From CAVPGP01 sp963718065 (GTDB lineage: Bacteria; Actinomycetota; Thermoleophilia; Gaiellales; Gaiellaceae), in contig CAVQYE010000015.1 of assembly GCA_963718065.1 (NCBI GenBank), forward strand, positions 62,001 to 126,000: a stretch of DNA of 64,000 bases, written 5' to 3'. Shown in pieces: positions 63,985 to 64,000 of the stretch. Every line of letters starts with the position of its first letter. The stretch's first letter is position 1. The position numbers were made by a program, and so were the translations under genes. The notes beneath the pieces were generated by a model, which was given only the letters and a program-made list of their open reading frames with translations, was not told where the DNA came from and ran no database searches.

Positions 63985-64000
63985 TACTGGCCCTCCTCCT

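Overview
The window is a GC-rich bacterial chromosome segment, very probably from an actinomycete of the deep-branching class Thermoleophilia (Gaiellales/Solirubrobacterales type). This is an inference from gene content: carD beside ispD/ispF, radA, clpC, SARP-type regulators, a TasA/SipW surface-protein operon and small Actinobacteria-type DUF proteins. Starts are often GTG or TTG, and neighbouring genes commonly overlap by 1-10 bases. No phage, plasmid origin or CRISPR array is visible.

Left part (0-9.4 kb): mutY faces a minus-strand operon ispD-HAD-ispF-GNAT. carD, radA, a DUF4272-like gene, an orphan peptide-type ABC binding protein and an M29 aminopeptidase follow. From 9.4 to 12.4 kb there is an accessory patch: a GNAT gene, an IS110 remnant, a nucleotidyltransferase related to AadA, a DUF6176 gene and a small membrane protein. 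A short repeat in one orientation separates these genes, like a cassette array. Then come clpC, a family-4 uracil-DNA glycosylase, an FmdB-type zinc ribbon, two tandem alpha/beta hydrolases (one without its nucleophile) and a DUF2520-panC-panB pantothenate operon.

Middle (20.7-37.4 kb): a B-type (ba3-like) cytochrome oxidase locus is broken by many single-base frame changes. It is followed by a Yip1-like membrane protein and an intact five-gene TasA/SipW operon. uvrA has a consensus SOS box and lies divergent to an AI-2E-type transporter. A ribbon-helix-helix gene is preceded by a duplicated palindromic operator. A metallophosphoesterase, several small membrane proteins and uvrB complete this part.

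Right part (37.4-64 kb): a regulatory and surface island holds two SARP-family (OmpR-like plus BTAD) proteins. The first is fused to a SIR2-like domain and overlaps an nSTAND1-type NTPase/WD40 gene. The second carries a degenerate cyclase-like domain, an AAA ATPase and helical repeats. Arrays of GTTAGCG-like heptamers with an exact 11-bp period, the spacing known for SARP operators, lie before a 49-residue secreted Cys peptide, a PKD-domain protein, a collagen-like protein and a membrane-anchored hydrolase. This defines a candidate local regulon. Further right are a dimethylformamidase-like secreted protein, a diguanylate cyclase, a Pro-rich protein with a His/Asp tail, the 2-oxoglutarate dehydrogenase E1 gene, several small proteins, and the conserved block rpmA-obgE-nadD-rsfS with a tRNA-Ala.

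Two cautions. A roughly 160-bp repeat with inverted ends occurs in three convergent intergenic gaps. About ten otherwise good genes carry one or two frame changes, most easily explained as consensus errors, so each break should be checked against reads before being called a pseudogene.
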